Origin: CAZFLD01 sp964519835
GTDB taxonomy: Bacteria; Spirochaetota; Spirochaetia; DSM-27196; CAZFLD01
DNA: 33,990 nucleotides
NCBI GenBank assembly: GCA_964519835.1
Contig: CAZFLD010000049.1
Location: 1-33,990 of the forward strand
Direction: 5' to 3'
The notes under the pieces were generated by a model. That model searched no databases and was not told the DNA's origin. It worked only from the letters and a program-made list of their open reading frames with translations. Below are positions 16,614 through 24,733 of this stretch, one piece after another; within the stretch, counting starts at the first letter, position 1, and each line of letters opens with the position of its first letter. A program made the translations under genes and the position numbers.

Positions 16614-18089
16614 TTATAGTTCGGCCACGCAGTCAAAGGCCGAGTAATACCCGCCCTCCGCCAGGCGCCGAATCAAAACAGCCAACTCGACAAGGTGGTA
16701 GTCGCCCCACATTGACGATTCCCCCGCCGGCGCCACCGCGCCCTCCGGCACGTGGTCCCACCGGTTCGGATGGTGGTAGACCGAGTGGAGCAGCACTCCC
16801 TCATGAGCTTTGTCACGCGAGAGGTAGTCATCACCAAACAGCGTGTTGGCCACCGTGAGGCCCCCCTGATAGAGGCGTCGGCCGGTTTCGACAGATATCG
16901 TCTCGCCGGCGCCTATACCTGCCGCCTCGAGCTCTGCCCGCCTCGCGGTGAGACATCGCCCGATCCGCACCAGACCGGCCGCCGCTATCGCCGCCGCCGA
17001 GGCATCCATAGGCTCGGTGACGGTGTACGGACGTGCAGGCCAATCGAGCGTTGCGGGATCAATCCCCGGTGCCCCGGTATCCCAATACGGAATCCCGTCG
17101 GCGCAGGCACAGTCCAAAAAGAAATCGCCGGTCACGACTGCAACGGTCATTAGCCGTTCGAGCAGGGCTTTTTTTGTTGGGAAGTAGCTCAATCCCGCCT
17201 CCGCAACGTCTTTGTCTGTCAGCGTCAGCGCAAACTCGACAAGCTCGGCAAAGCCCGTCACTATCCACGACAGCCCCCGGGTCCAGGTGGTAAAAGGCGA
17301 ATACCCTTGCTGCGTGGACGGACATCGGTACGCGCCGCTTTTTGGGTTAAAGATCGATTCATGCACGACACGCCCCGGCACGTCGTAGCCGTCTCTGCCG
17401 GCACCAAAATAGACGTTGTAGCGGGCGGTTGTTTCAGCGTGCTGCAAGAGCCGGCGGAGAAGCGAGATGTTTTTGTCTTGCTCACCGAGGAGCTTGTGTC
17501 CGAGCTTATACGCGATTGCAGGCGCCCGCATTGACCGAATCGTATCCGCGAAAAGAGAGTGGGCGCCGTTGAAGCTCGGCACGTATCCGAGCTCATCCGG
17601 CAGCTCCGTCCACCGGGCCACCTGCACCGCCCCGCTTACCTTGAGCGCCAATTCGTAAAACGCACGCTCCGCCACCGCGGCATTGGTGCCGTGCGGCACG
17701 CTGCTTTTTTCCGTGCCACGTGCGGCAGCCTCCCTGACAATCCGTAGGAGGTTGCCGTAGGTGCTCACGTTGTTGAATCCGTGGTCGTGCACACCCGTGT
17801 GGGTCAGGTGCGGCGCCATGCGCTCAATCGTTTTGGATCGCCCCCACGCAATCCGCTCGTCGTCCCCGAGCATCTCACCGCACAGAATCGCTATCCCGTA
17901 CTGAAAGCCCTGTGTCCATTCCGTCCAGCCGCGAGCGGTGTACTCGCCGCCCACCGTGAACACAGGGGTTCCACGGTTCTCGGACCATCGCGACCCCAGG
18001 AGACACGACGCCACCGCCGCTACTTCCGCAACTCGTCCCGAGGTTTCGGCGAGGTCTTGTGGGGTCAAATCCATGTTGATCTTGGTCAT
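16614..18089 (-). CDS. GH88-like unsaturated glucuronyl hydrolase
   Basis: A 491-residue (alpha/alpha)6-barrel hydrolase resembling glycoside hydrolase family 88, which removes 4,5-unsaturated uronic acid from oligosaccharides made by polysaccharide lyases. Matching motifs: HDHGFNNVS (Asp102) and FADTIRSMRAP (Asp182) at the places of the two catalytic Asp residues, TTWTRGLSWIVTGF, IPYWDTGAPG and DASAAAIAAAGL, and SSMWGDYHLVEL near the end. It is about 100 residues longer than typical members. No signal peptide, so it acts on imported oligosaccharides. ATG at 18089 with AGGAGG 6 bases upstream; the frame is open to 18575, but that part overlaps the SDR gene and is a shadow. No lyase or transporter is in the window. 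Confidence 0.8.
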   Translation of the reverse strand: MTKINMDLTPQDLAETSGRVAEVAAVASCLLGSRWSENRGTPVFTVGGEYTARGWTEWTQGFQYGIAILCGEMLGDDERIAWGRSKTIERMAPHLTHTGVHDHGFNNVSTYGNLLRIVREAAARGTEKSSVPHGTNAAVAERAFYELALKVSGAVQVARWTELPDELGYVPSFNGAHSLFADTIRSMRAPAIAYKLGHKLLGEQDKNISLLRRLLQHAETTARYNVYFGAGRDGYDVPGRVVHESIFNPKSGAYRCPSTQQGYSPFTTWTRGLSWIVTGFAELVEFALTLTDKDVAEAGLSYFPTKKALLERLMTVAVVTGDFFLDCACADGIPYWDTGAPGIDPATLDWPARPYTVTEPMDASAAAIAAAGLVRIGRCLTARRAELEAAGIGAGETISVETGRRLYQGGLTVANTLFGDDYLSRDKAHEGVLLHSVYHHPNRWDHVPEGAVAPAGESSMWGDYHLVELAVLIRRLAEGGYYSAFDCVAEL

Positions 18090-18283
18090 TATCATCCTCC
18101 TATTTGTGACTTGCTGGTCCGAAGCTTGTAAGCACAAAGCACAGCGCTGCCGGCCGCACCGCCCGCCGGCCCCCCCCCGAACGTCGCGCCCGTGGACGGT
18201 CGTATGCCGACACGTGCGGCTACAGATCGTCGACGGCACATTACTAAATGCCCCACTGAGCCCACGGCAACTGCATTCCCCAG
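18090..18283. other. 194-base gap with nine-C run and GC-rich hairpins
   Basis: The gap between the SDR stop and the GH88 start is the largest inside the sugar unit. It contains a run of nine C (18170-18178) beside a GC-rich inverted repeat of GCCGGC type (18149-18170), and the GH88 ribosome binding site at its end. I see no good promoter and no ORF. It may be a processing or stability element; the tract is prone to slippage but lies outside both coding regions. Confidence 0.4.
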
Positions 18284-19075
18284 CTAAAGCCGAGGAATCA
18301 GCAAGCCGCCGTCGACGTTTACGATCGAGCCCGTGGAAAACGCAAGCTCGCCCCGGAGCACGGCGGCCACAACACGCCCAACGTCGTCCGGTGTCGCCCA
18401 CCGTGCCTGAGGCACCAGACCATCGGCAATGAGTCGGTCGTACTTCTCTTTGACGCCGGCGGTCATATCCGTAGCCGTGATTCCCGGCCGCACCTCCACC
18501 ACCACCACGCCCTCTGCTGCAAGGCGTGCCGCCCAGAGCTGAGCGGCCATAGAAAGCCCCGCCTTTGATACACAATACTCACCCCGCGAGGTACTAGCTG
18601 TCACTGCGGAAATGGAAGTGACAAACACTACGTTCCGAGGCGCCGTTTGGTCGGACGGCGTGCCGGCCGAGAGCCAACGGCGAGCTACGGCTTGTGTCAA
18701 AAAGTAAGGAGCCTCGAGATTGACCTTCATCACCTCGGCAAACGACTCAGTTCCGGCATCTACAATATCCGCCCGTACGGGTGGGGCAATACCGGCGTTG
18801 TTTACAAGCGCATCGAGCCCTCCGAAACGGTCAAATACCTCTTCAACGAGCCGTTCCCTTGCTCCGCCATCGCCAAGGCTCGCACCAAAGGCCTCTACAT
18901 CGTCGTGCTCAACCCCGTCGATTGCACGAAGAGCTTGAAGCGTCTCCTCGGCCGCATCCCGCCGAGAGTTGTAATGCACGGCTACCCTGTACCCAACAAC
19001 TGCGGCGCAAATTGCGATGCCGCGGCCGATTCCACGGCTGCTTCCGGTAACCAAAACAATCGGTTTCTTTTTCAA
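18284..19075 (-). CDS. Short-chain dehydrogenase/reductase (FabG/KduD-like)
   Basis: A 263-residue NAD(P)-dependent SDR. The cofactor loop TGSSRGIG is at residues 10-17, followed by NNAGIAPP, the Ser in VVFVTSISA and the YCVSK catalytic motif; the protein ends in the usual FSTGSIVNVDGGL. I chose a TTG start at 19075 because AAGGAG lies 7 bases upstream and the SDR fold begins immediately; no ATG in frame is better. Such enzymes in uronate operons (KduD type) reduce or oxidise deoxy-keto-uronates; the substrate here is not proven. It lies 28 bases after lacI and probably shares its promoter. Confidence 0.9.
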   Translation of the reverse strand: MKKKPIVLVTGSSRGIGRGIAICAAVVGYRVAVHYNSRRDAAEETLQALRAIDGVEHDDVEAFGASLGDGGARERLVEEVFDRFGGLDALVNNAGIAPPVRADIVDAGTESFAEVMKVNLEAPYFLTQAVARRWLSAGTPSDQTAPRNVVFVTSISAVTASTSRGEYCVSKAGLSMAAQLWAARLAAEGVVVVEVRPGITATDMTAGVKEKYDRLIADGLVPQARWATPDDVGRVVAAVLRGELAFSTGSIVNVDGGLLIPRL

Positions 19076-19103
19076 AACTCTCTCCTTCGCCTCGGCACAA
19101 CCG

Positions 19104-20135
19104 TCATGGCAGTTCCATCGCGCTTGTTTCGCCGACACTCAAAGTCCCTTGAATTCTAATTCGACGCGGTTCGCGCACCCCCGGTTCCCGCATCCCCAAC
19201 ACCTCGGTTAGGAGGCCACCGGCCTGTCGACCGAACTCCCGCGCCGAAAGCACAAAGCTTGTTGGGCGCGGCCTGATCAGGGACAAAAAAGGCGCACCGT
19301 CAAAACCCGTTACCGCGACGTCCTGGGGGATACGCACCATCGGCGCTGCCCGCGTCGATCGGCCCGCAGCCTCGATGAGGCGAGCCGCGACAACATCGTT
19401 TACACACACGATGCCGTCAACCGCACGATCCACTGCCAATGACAGAACTCGCGAAGCTTCCCTCGCGGGATCGGTGACGGTCGCTTGGTGCATCGTTATG
19501 CCCATAGAGCCGGAAACGCTCCCAAACGCTTCGGCCCGCCGCGCAGACACCACCGCGGCCGATTGCGCCCCGACAAAAAGCACGCTATGTATCTCGCGCG
19601 AAGTCGCGAGGTGGTTAAGAATAACGTCCGCACCGTAGGCGTCGTCGGAAATCACCGAGCTGACCTCCTCCAACTCGCGGTTGATCAAAACGAGTGGAAT
19701 GCCGCGTCGGCTTGCAAAAGGAGGCAACTCAGGATCCGGATCAACAAACGCCGTGACAATCGCGTCGATGTCACCGAGTTTTTTTGACCAGAACGCGGGC
19801 GCCTTTGTGCCCGCGTTTGTCGCGAGAATCACGTTCGCATGAAGCCGACCGAGGCCCTCCTCTAGACCCTGAATAAGCTCAGTAAGGTCGTAGAAAAGAT
19901 GATCGAAACCGTCCTCCACGCCGCGGACAATCACCACCACGTTGAACACGGAGCGAGAGACCGGCCGCCTAATCGGCTTTCTTATGTATCCCAGCTCCTC
20001 GGCTACGGCAAGGATCCGCCGACGAAGATCATCACCAACAAGCACCGAGCCGTTGAGAACACGGGAGACGGTCGCCGCGGATGTGCCCGTGTGATGAGCG
20101 ATGTCGTAAACCGTTACCGCCTTTGTTTTCGCCAA
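19104..20135 (-). CDS. LacI-family transcriptional regulator
   Basis: About 343 residues: an N-terminal helix-turn-helix (VTVYDIAHHTGTSAATVSRVLNG, the standard LacI family pattern), a hinge region with IRKPIRR, and a periplasmic-binding-protein-like sugar domain ending near EPGVREPRRIRIQGTLSVG. It probably represses the SDR-GH88-TIM barrel-Gfo/Idh genes that follow on the same strand, releasing them on binding a sugar or uronide. The start is uncertain: TTG at 20135 places the HTH six residues in, as usual for the family, but its ribosome binding site is weak; GTG at 20168 is an alternative. A promoter and palindromic operator lie upstream, pointing to autoregulation. Confidence 0.9.
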   Translation of the reverse strand: MAKTKAVTVYDIAHHTGTSAATVSRVLNGSVLVGDDLRRRILAVAEELGYIRKPIRRPVSRSVFNVVVIVRGVEDGFDHLFYDLTELIQGLEEGLGRLHANVILATNAGTKAPAFWSKKLGDIDAIVTAFVDPDPELPPFASRRGIPLVLINRELEEVSSVISDDAYGADVILNHLATSREIHSVLFVGAQSAAVVSARRAEAFGSVSGSMGITMHQATVTDPAREASRVLSLAVDRAVDGIVCVNDVVAARLIEAAGRSTRAAPMVRIPQDVAVTGFDGAPFLSLIRPRPTSFVLSAREFGRQAGGLLTEVLGMREPGVREPRRIRIQGTLSVGETSAMELP

Positions 20136-20248
20136 CTGTCTGTCCGTTGTAGCTGTTTCAACCCGCACGCGGTCGGACCGACTCTCCACCGCGTGCGCTG
20201 CCAACCGGTGCCGGGCATCACCGCGCTGCGTCGTGATACTCCCTGCAT

Positions 20249-20264
20249 TTGTTACATGCAACAA
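20249..20264. promoter_or_regulatory. Palindromic operator candidate for the LacI regulator
   Basis: TTGTTACATGCAACAA is a 16-bp palindrome with a single mismatched pair, extended by flanking A/T. It lies directly downstream of the lacI -10 element and covers the predicted transcription start near 20258, the ideal place for steric repression. LacI family operators often have a central CG; this one has a central AT, so binding by this protein is inference. Confidence 0.55.
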
Positions 20265-20293
20265 AATATAGACCAAAGACGGTAATCGGTCAA
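20265..20293 (-). promoter_or_regulatory. lacI / sugar operon promoter
   Basis: On the minus strand TTGACC (20293-20288) is separated by exactly 17 bp from TATATT (20270-20265), five of six consensus bases in each hexamer. The predicted start is about 20258, giving a leader of roughly 90-120 nt to the lacI start. Confidence 0.7.
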
Positions 20294-20349
20294 CGGCAAG
20301 AGTTAAAACACAATAGTTCACTGTCCGAAAGGGTTTTATCGGTAAGACC

Positions 20350-20378
20350 TTCACACACCCTCGACCAGTTCTTATGAT
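20350..20378 (+). promoter_or_regulatory. rmuC-polB promoter placed at the start codon
   Basis: TTCACA (20350-20355) is separated by 17 bp from TATGAT (20373-20378), each hexamer matching five of six consensus bases. The -10 ends 5 bases before the rmuC ATG (20384). Transcription should begin at about the A of the start codon, and no Shine-Dalgarno sequence is present. Confidence 0.6.
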
Positions 20379-20383
20379 TACCC

Positions 20384-21220
20384 ATGCTGACCGAGCCGGT
20401 GACCACAACGTTCCTCGCCTTTTTTGTCTTGATCCTCGCAGGAATCCTCATCGGCATCTTGATCGGCTTGCTTATCATGCACCGGCGGCAACCCGACCTC
20501 CCCGCCCTCGCCGAAGTGCGGAGGCGGTTGGATGACTTGTCGGTTGCCTCGGCAAACATCGGCCGATTGTCCGAGGCTCTTATCGTACCTCACACACGGG
20601 GGGCGGTCGGCGAGACTCTCCTCGGGAGCATCCTGTCATCATACCTCCCGGCGTCGGCGTATGAGCTCCAATACGGGTTTCGGGACGGCGGCAAAGTAGA
20701 CGCGGCCATCAGACTCGGTGAGCGAATCCTTCCCATCGACGCCAAGTTTCCTTTGGACCAAGTGAGAGAGGCGTTTTTGTCGTCCGAAGCAAACGCCGGT
20801 TCAATCCTTCGCCGCGCATTTCGCCCGCAAATCGACGCTATCGCGAAGAAGTACATACGCCCGGCTGAAGGCACATTGGACTTTGCGCTGATGTACGTGC
20901 CGGCGGAGCGGGTGTACTACCAGGCGTTTGTGCACGAAGAGGGACTCCTCGAAGAGAGTCTTGCCCGCAGGGTGGTACCGGTCGGCCCCAGTGGCCTTGC
21001 GATGTATCTCCAGATGCTGGCATTTGCCCTGCGCGGTCTTGGAAAGCTTACGGACGGTAAGGAGTTCTCAGCCGCACTATCCGATCTGTTGCGGGTCCTC
21101 GACGCCATGGCTGAGGACACCGAAGCCGCGCGCACGCACTACCGACGTCTGGGTGCGCGCCTCGACTCGGCCCAAGACGCGGTGGATCGGGCAAAGCGAG
21201 CGGCCGGAGGCCTGATGTGA
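20384..21220 (+). CDS. rmuC: RmuC-family DNA recombination protein
   Basis: A 278-residue RmuC. One N-terminal membrane segment (about 8-31, FFVLILAGILIGILIGLLI), a short linker, and the conserved nuclease-like domain: GAVGETLLGSIL, LQYGFRDGGKVDAAIRLGERILPIDAKFPLD, and ALMYVPAERVYYQAF, VVPVGPSGLAMYLQM. The restriction endonuclease-like core is complete, while the long coiled coil of E. coli RmuC (475 residues) is almost missing. RmuC limits inversions between short inverted repeats, probably by cutting DNA structures. The start is an ATG without a ribosome binding site, next to a promoter. The 3' end overlaps polB by four bases, so the two are coupled. Confidence 0.93.
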   Translation: MLTEPVTTTFLAFFVLILAGILIGILIGLLIMHRRQPDLPALAEVRRRLDDLSVASANIGRLSEALIVPHTRGAVGETLLGSILSSYLPASAYELQYGFRDGGKVDAAIRLGERILPIDAKFPLDQVREAFLSSEANAGSILRRAFRPQIDAIAKKYIRPAEGTLDFALMYVPAERVYYQAFVHEEGLLEESLARRVVPVGPSGLAMYLQMLAFALRGLGKLTDGKEFSAALSDLLRVLDAMAEDTEAARTHYRRLGARLDSAQDAVDRAKRAAGGLM

Positions 21221-23592
21221 ATCGCGGTTACATCTATCACGCTTTTTTTTCCTCAGGTGCGCCGGATCGCTACTATCTCGTGGGGCGCCACGAGGATGGA
21301 TCGACGTTTGCCTGCGTTGATGACTCATATGTTCCCTCGTTCTGGATCCGCGCCTCGGATGCGCCGGCGGCCGCCGGGATGGTTTCCGGCTGCCGATTTG
21401 CGCACGACTCTACGCCTGCGCGCACGATGGACGGGGGGAACTGTGTTCGAGTAGAAGGACCCCGGCAAGCCCTGGAACAGACGGCCGCAACCCTGATCAG
21501 GAACGGGGTGAGGACATACGAAGCCGACCTTCATCCCGCCGACAGCTACCTTCTCTACCTCGGAACATCGGGACCAATCGAGATCGACGGAGATCGAGAT
21601 CAGGGTAGCGAGGTCCACTGGGTCTACAAGAATCCGACGATCCGACCGGGCTCCCTCGATCCGCAACCCCGAATTCTCAGCTTCGACATAGAGACGTCGC
21701 TGGACGATGGGTCGGTCACCGCAGTCTCGTTGGTGACCTCCGGCCCCGGCCCACCTGTCGAACCGGCTGTTCTGTTGGTGCCGCCGTCCGGGAGCGGGCA
21801 GTCGAGCGGACACGGGCTCGGCCCGCCGGTGCGCTTGTGTCGGGACGAGGTCGATCTGCTCGGTCTGTTTGCGGAACGGATTCGTCACATCGATCCGGAC
21901 ATCATCACCGGGTGGAACATCGTCGAGTTTGATCTCCGGGTGCTGTTCGATCGATTTCGACGCCACGGTATCAAGCCCCGGCTGGGAAGATCTCGCCTGG
22001 AGTCGGTGTTTCTGCCGCGCGACAGCTCCGGCGCCGCGGGCGTTGTCATTCACGGCCGCCAAGTGGTAGACGCGATGCGGCTGGTTCGGCACGGACCCCA
22101 ACGCTTTGCGTCCAATGCACTGGACTACGTCGCGCGCGAGGTTCTTGGCGAAGGTAAGCTTATCGTTGAGGAGGACAAGGCTGCGGCGCTCAGACGAACC
22201 TACAACGAAGATCCAAAGGCCTTTGCCCAATACTGCCTTACCGACGCAGAGTTGGTTCTACGGATTCTCGAGAAGACCGGTCTTCTAAGACTCACGCTTA
22301 CTCGGGCCCGCCTTGTCGGCGTCAGACTCAATCAGGCGTGGACAAGCATCCAGGCCTTCGAGCGGCTGTACACAGCTCGCCTGCACACGCTCGGCTTTGT
22401 TGCGCCCAGTGCCGGCGTCGATAGCCTGCCCTCCGGCGAGGCACCGGGCGGCGCGATACTCACACCTCTGCCCGGCTTGCATAACGGCGTTCAGATCTAC
22501 GATTTCAAGAGCCTGTACCCGTCGATAATGATGACCTTTAATGTGGACCCCTTGGCCTACGCCCAAGCCAACAACCCGGAGAGTAGGGCGGACTCTCTAA
22601 TCAGGGCCCCCAACAATGCCCTTTTTGCGCGGAGCCCCGCCGTCCTGCCGGACATGCTCCGGGATTTTTTTGCCGGCCGTGCCGAGGCAAAGGCCGGCCA
22701 CGACGACATCGCTTCTTATGTCTACAAGATTGTTATGAACTCCTTCTACGGCGTCCTCGGCACGCCCGGCTGCAGGTTTGCCGGAGTCTTATTGGCCGGT
22801 GCGGTCACCGAGTTTGGCCGAATGATACTGAAGTGGACGCGCGACGAGATGATCCGCCGCGGCTACACCGTTATCTACGGGGATACCGACTCTCTCTTCC
22901 TGATACCGGAATCCCCGGCTCAGGCAGATCATCGCGACCACGAGGGTACCGCCGAACAGGTTACACAAACGTTGGCGGCTTGGGTGAAGGAGAGCTACGG
23001 CGTTGAGTCCCATTTGGAGTTGGAGTACGAAAAGACCTATGAGCGGTTTTTTCTTCCCACCATCCGTCATGTCGCGGCAGGTGAACCGGCCAGGGGCCGG
23101 GCGAAAGGGTATGCAGGACGACGGTCCGACACGGGTGAGCTCGAGGTTCGCGGCATGGAAGCGGCGCGACGTGACTGGTCGGAACTCGCACGCTCTACCC
23201 AACTACTTCTTTTGAACATGGTCTTCGACGGCAGAGGTCCGAAGGAGCTCGGGGATGCGGTGCGGAACGTTGCCACGCGGCTCAGGGACGGCCACGAGGA
23301 CGCAAAACTGGTGTACGAGAAGGCGCTCCGAAAGCGCGTCGAGGACTACACCGCGACGGCGCCGCCTCACGTGAAGGCCGCGATGTTACTGCCGCCGGCG
23401 GCTCGCCGGGGAATAATCCGTTACGTGATGACGATGGACGGACCACAACCCGCCCACCGACGGGCCTCCCCGTTTGACTACGAGCACTATGTCGAGAAAC
23501 AACTCAGACCGGTGGTGGAGACACTTGCAACCGTGACGGACCATGATCTCCCGGCGGCCCTCGACCTTGAATACCAACCCCGCCTCTTTTGA
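21217..23592 (+). CDS. polB: Family B DNA polymerase (DNA polymerase II)
   Basis: A 791-residue family B polymerase, close to the 783 residues of E. coli Pol II. The 3'-5' exonuclease motifs are SFDIETS (Asp157, Glu159), IITGWNIVEFDL and YCLTDAEL. The polymerase motifs are YDFKSLYPSIM (428-438), IVMNSFYGVLG and YGDTDSLF (554-561). All catalytic Asp residues are present, so both activities should be intact. Pol II restarts replication and bypasses lesions. The GTG start overlaps the rmuC stop as GTGA. A damage-related pairing with rmuC is suggested by this coupling; I see no LexA-type box in the promoter. Confidence 0.97.
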   Translation: MNRGYIYHAFFSSGAPDRYYLVGRHEDGSTFACVDDSYVPSFWIRASDAPAAAGMVSGCRFAHDSTPARTMDGGNCVRVEGPRQALEQTAATLIRNGVRTYEADLHPADSYLLYLGTSGPIEIDGDRDQGSEVHWVYKNPTIRPGSLDPQPRILSFDIETSLDDGSVTAVSLVTSGPGPPVEPAVLLVPPSGSGQSSGHGLGPPVRLCRDEVDLLGLFAERIRHIDPDIITGWNIVEFDLRVLFDRFRRHGIKPRLGRSRLESVFLPRDSSGAAGVVIHGRQVVDAMRLVRHGPQRFASNALDYVAREVLGEGKLIVEEDKAAALRRTYNEDPKAFAQYCLTDAELVLRILEKTGLLRLTLTRARLVGVRLNQAWTSIQAFERLYTARLHTLGFVAPSAGVDSLPSGEAPGGAILTPLPGLHNGVQIYDFKSLYPSIMMTFNVDPLAYAQANNPESRADSLIRAPNNALFARSPAVLPDMLRDFFAGRAEAKAGHDDIASYVYKIVMNSFYGVLGTPGCRFAGVLLAGAVTEFGRMILKWTRDEMIRRGYTVIYGDTDSLFLIPESPAQADHRDHEGTAEQVTQTLAAWVKESYGVESHLELEYEKTYERFFLPTIRHVAAGEPARGRAKGYAGRRSDTGELEVRGMEAARRDWSELARSTQLLLLNMVFDGRGPKELGDAVRNVATRLRDGHEDAKLVYEKALRKRVEDYTATAPPHVKAAMLLPPAARRGIIRYVMTMDGPQPAHRRASPFDYEHYVEKQLRPVVETLATVTDHDLPAALDLEYQPRLF

Positions 23593-23598
23593 CGCTCG

Positions 23599-23624
23599 GC
23601 CTCCCGGGCACGATACCCGGCGGC
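23599..23624. other. GC-rich hairpin after polB
   Basis: GCC-TC-CCGGG, a 7-base loop, and CCCGG-C-GGC form an 8-bp interrupted stem directly after the polB stop. No T-run follows, so an intrinsic terminator is doubtful; it may protect the mRNA 3' end. The rest of the gap to 23811 shows no ORF or RNA gene that I recognise. Confidence 0.35.
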
Positions 23625-23811
23625 ACATGACGATTGGATCGTCCGCCAACCACGTGCGGTCTCATGGCAGCCCCCAGTAGGTCCACGCGGCCCCACGCAA
23701 AACGATAAGCGCCTGGACGTGACTCTGCCGAACATCGGTTCGACTCAGCACACCGCCGGCGTGACGGCCGGCTGCTTTCCGAGACCCGGCGACGATGATA
23801 AGCTTATCGGC

Positions 23812-24666
23812 ATGGAAAAGCAACAATACGGATCGACCGACGTGCAATTGAGCATCGTCGGCTTCGGCGGAATCCTCGTTAGGAACGAGACGTCCGAGGA
23901 ATCCTCCCGTCTGGTGGCCAAGGCCGTAGACCGCGGAGTCAACTACTTCGACGTGGCGCCCTCCTACGGCAACGCCCAGGAAATGCTCGGGCCCGCACTC
24001 AAGCCCTACAGAAAAGACGTATTCCTTGCGTGTAAAACGCAAAAACGATCGGCCGGCGAGGCCCAGGAGGAGCTCGACGAGTCATGTCGGCTACTCAAGA
24101 CCGACTACTTCGACCTCTATCAATTGCACGCGGTCACAACCGACGAGGACGTCGAGGCCATCCTCGCTCCGGGCGGAGCGCTCGAGGTCTTCACAAAAGC
24201 TCGTGACGAGGGCCGCGTCCGGTATCTTGGTTTTTCGGCGCACAGCGAGACCGCGGCCCACGCGCTTCTCGACGCCTTTTCGTTCGACTCGGTTCTGTTT
24301 CCCGTGAACTGGGTGACCTGGACCAAGGAGGAATTCGGCCCGTCGGTGATCGAGCGCGTGCTGGCAGGTGGCAAAGCGGTCCTAGCTCTTAAGGCGCTGG
24401 CCAAACGTACGTGGCTGGAAAACGAGGAGCGAGAGTGGTCAAAGACCTGGTACAAGCCGGTAGACACTTACGAAGAGGCCGCGCGCGGCCTACGCTTTAC
24501 CCTCTCCAAAGGCGCCACAGCCGCGGTCAGCCCTGGGCACGAGAAGCTCTTCGATTGGATTTGTGACGCCGCTGACGAGATTCGCGACGTCTCTGAAACG
24601 GACCTGGCGGAGATAGAAGCCGAGGCTGCAAAGCTTCAACCAATCTTCCCCGTGGCGCAACAATAA
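23812..24666 (+). CDS. Aldo/keto reductase
   Basis: A 284-residue NADPH-dependent oxidoreductase with the AKR TIM barrel. The catalytic tetrad is visible: Asp47 and Tyr52 in NYFDVAPSYGNA, Lys75 in FLACKTQ and His106 in YQLHAVTT. The C-terminal cofactor region contains RFTLSKGATAAVSPGHE. The substrate cannot be read. I chose the ATG at 23812 because family similarity begins at YGSTDVQLSIVGFGG; the frame is open to 23719 without homology. A 12-bp perfect palindrome GATAAGCTTATC (23797-23808) lies just upstream and may be an operator. The ribosome binding site is weak. Confidence 0.92.
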   Translation: MEKQQYGSTDVQLSIVGFGGILVRNETSEESSRLVAKAVDRGVNYFDVAPSYGNAQEMLGPALKPYRKDVFLACKTQKRSAGEAQEELDESCRLLKTDYFDLYQLHAVTTDEDVEAILAPGGALEVFTKARDEGRVRYLGFSAHSETAAHALLDAFSFDSVLFPVNWVTWTKEEFGPSVIERVLAGGKAVLALKALAKRTWLENEEREWSKTWYKPVDTYEEAARGLRFTLSKGATAAVSPGHEKLFDWICDAADEIRDVSETDLAEIEAEAAKLQPIFPVAQQ

Positions 24667-24705
24667 CGGCCCATGCGAGAGAAACGGCCCATGCGAGAGA
24701 AACGG
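24666..24705. repeat. 18-bp tandem duplication
   Basis: Two perfect copies of an 18-bp unit beginning acggcccatg (24666-24683 and 24684-24701) plus four bases of a third. It begins in the aldo/keto reductase stop codon and contains two in-frame ATG codons whose frame meets TAG at 24706-24708. It lies exactly where the uracil-DNA glycosylase start would be expected. Confidence 0.9.
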
Positions 24706-24733
24706 TAGAACGGAAATCGAGCGGCACAATTCC

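Noticed and set aside
18090..18575. N-terminal extension of the GH88-like protein
   Set aside because: This part overlaps the SDR gene, is Gly/Arg/Cys-rich nonsense, and the ATG at 18089 has a strong ribosome binding site.
20136..20408. Long N-terminus for the LacI regulator
   Set aside because: The frame crosses the predicted promoter and operator; transcription should begin near 20258, and LacI proteins begin a few residues before the helix-turn-helix.
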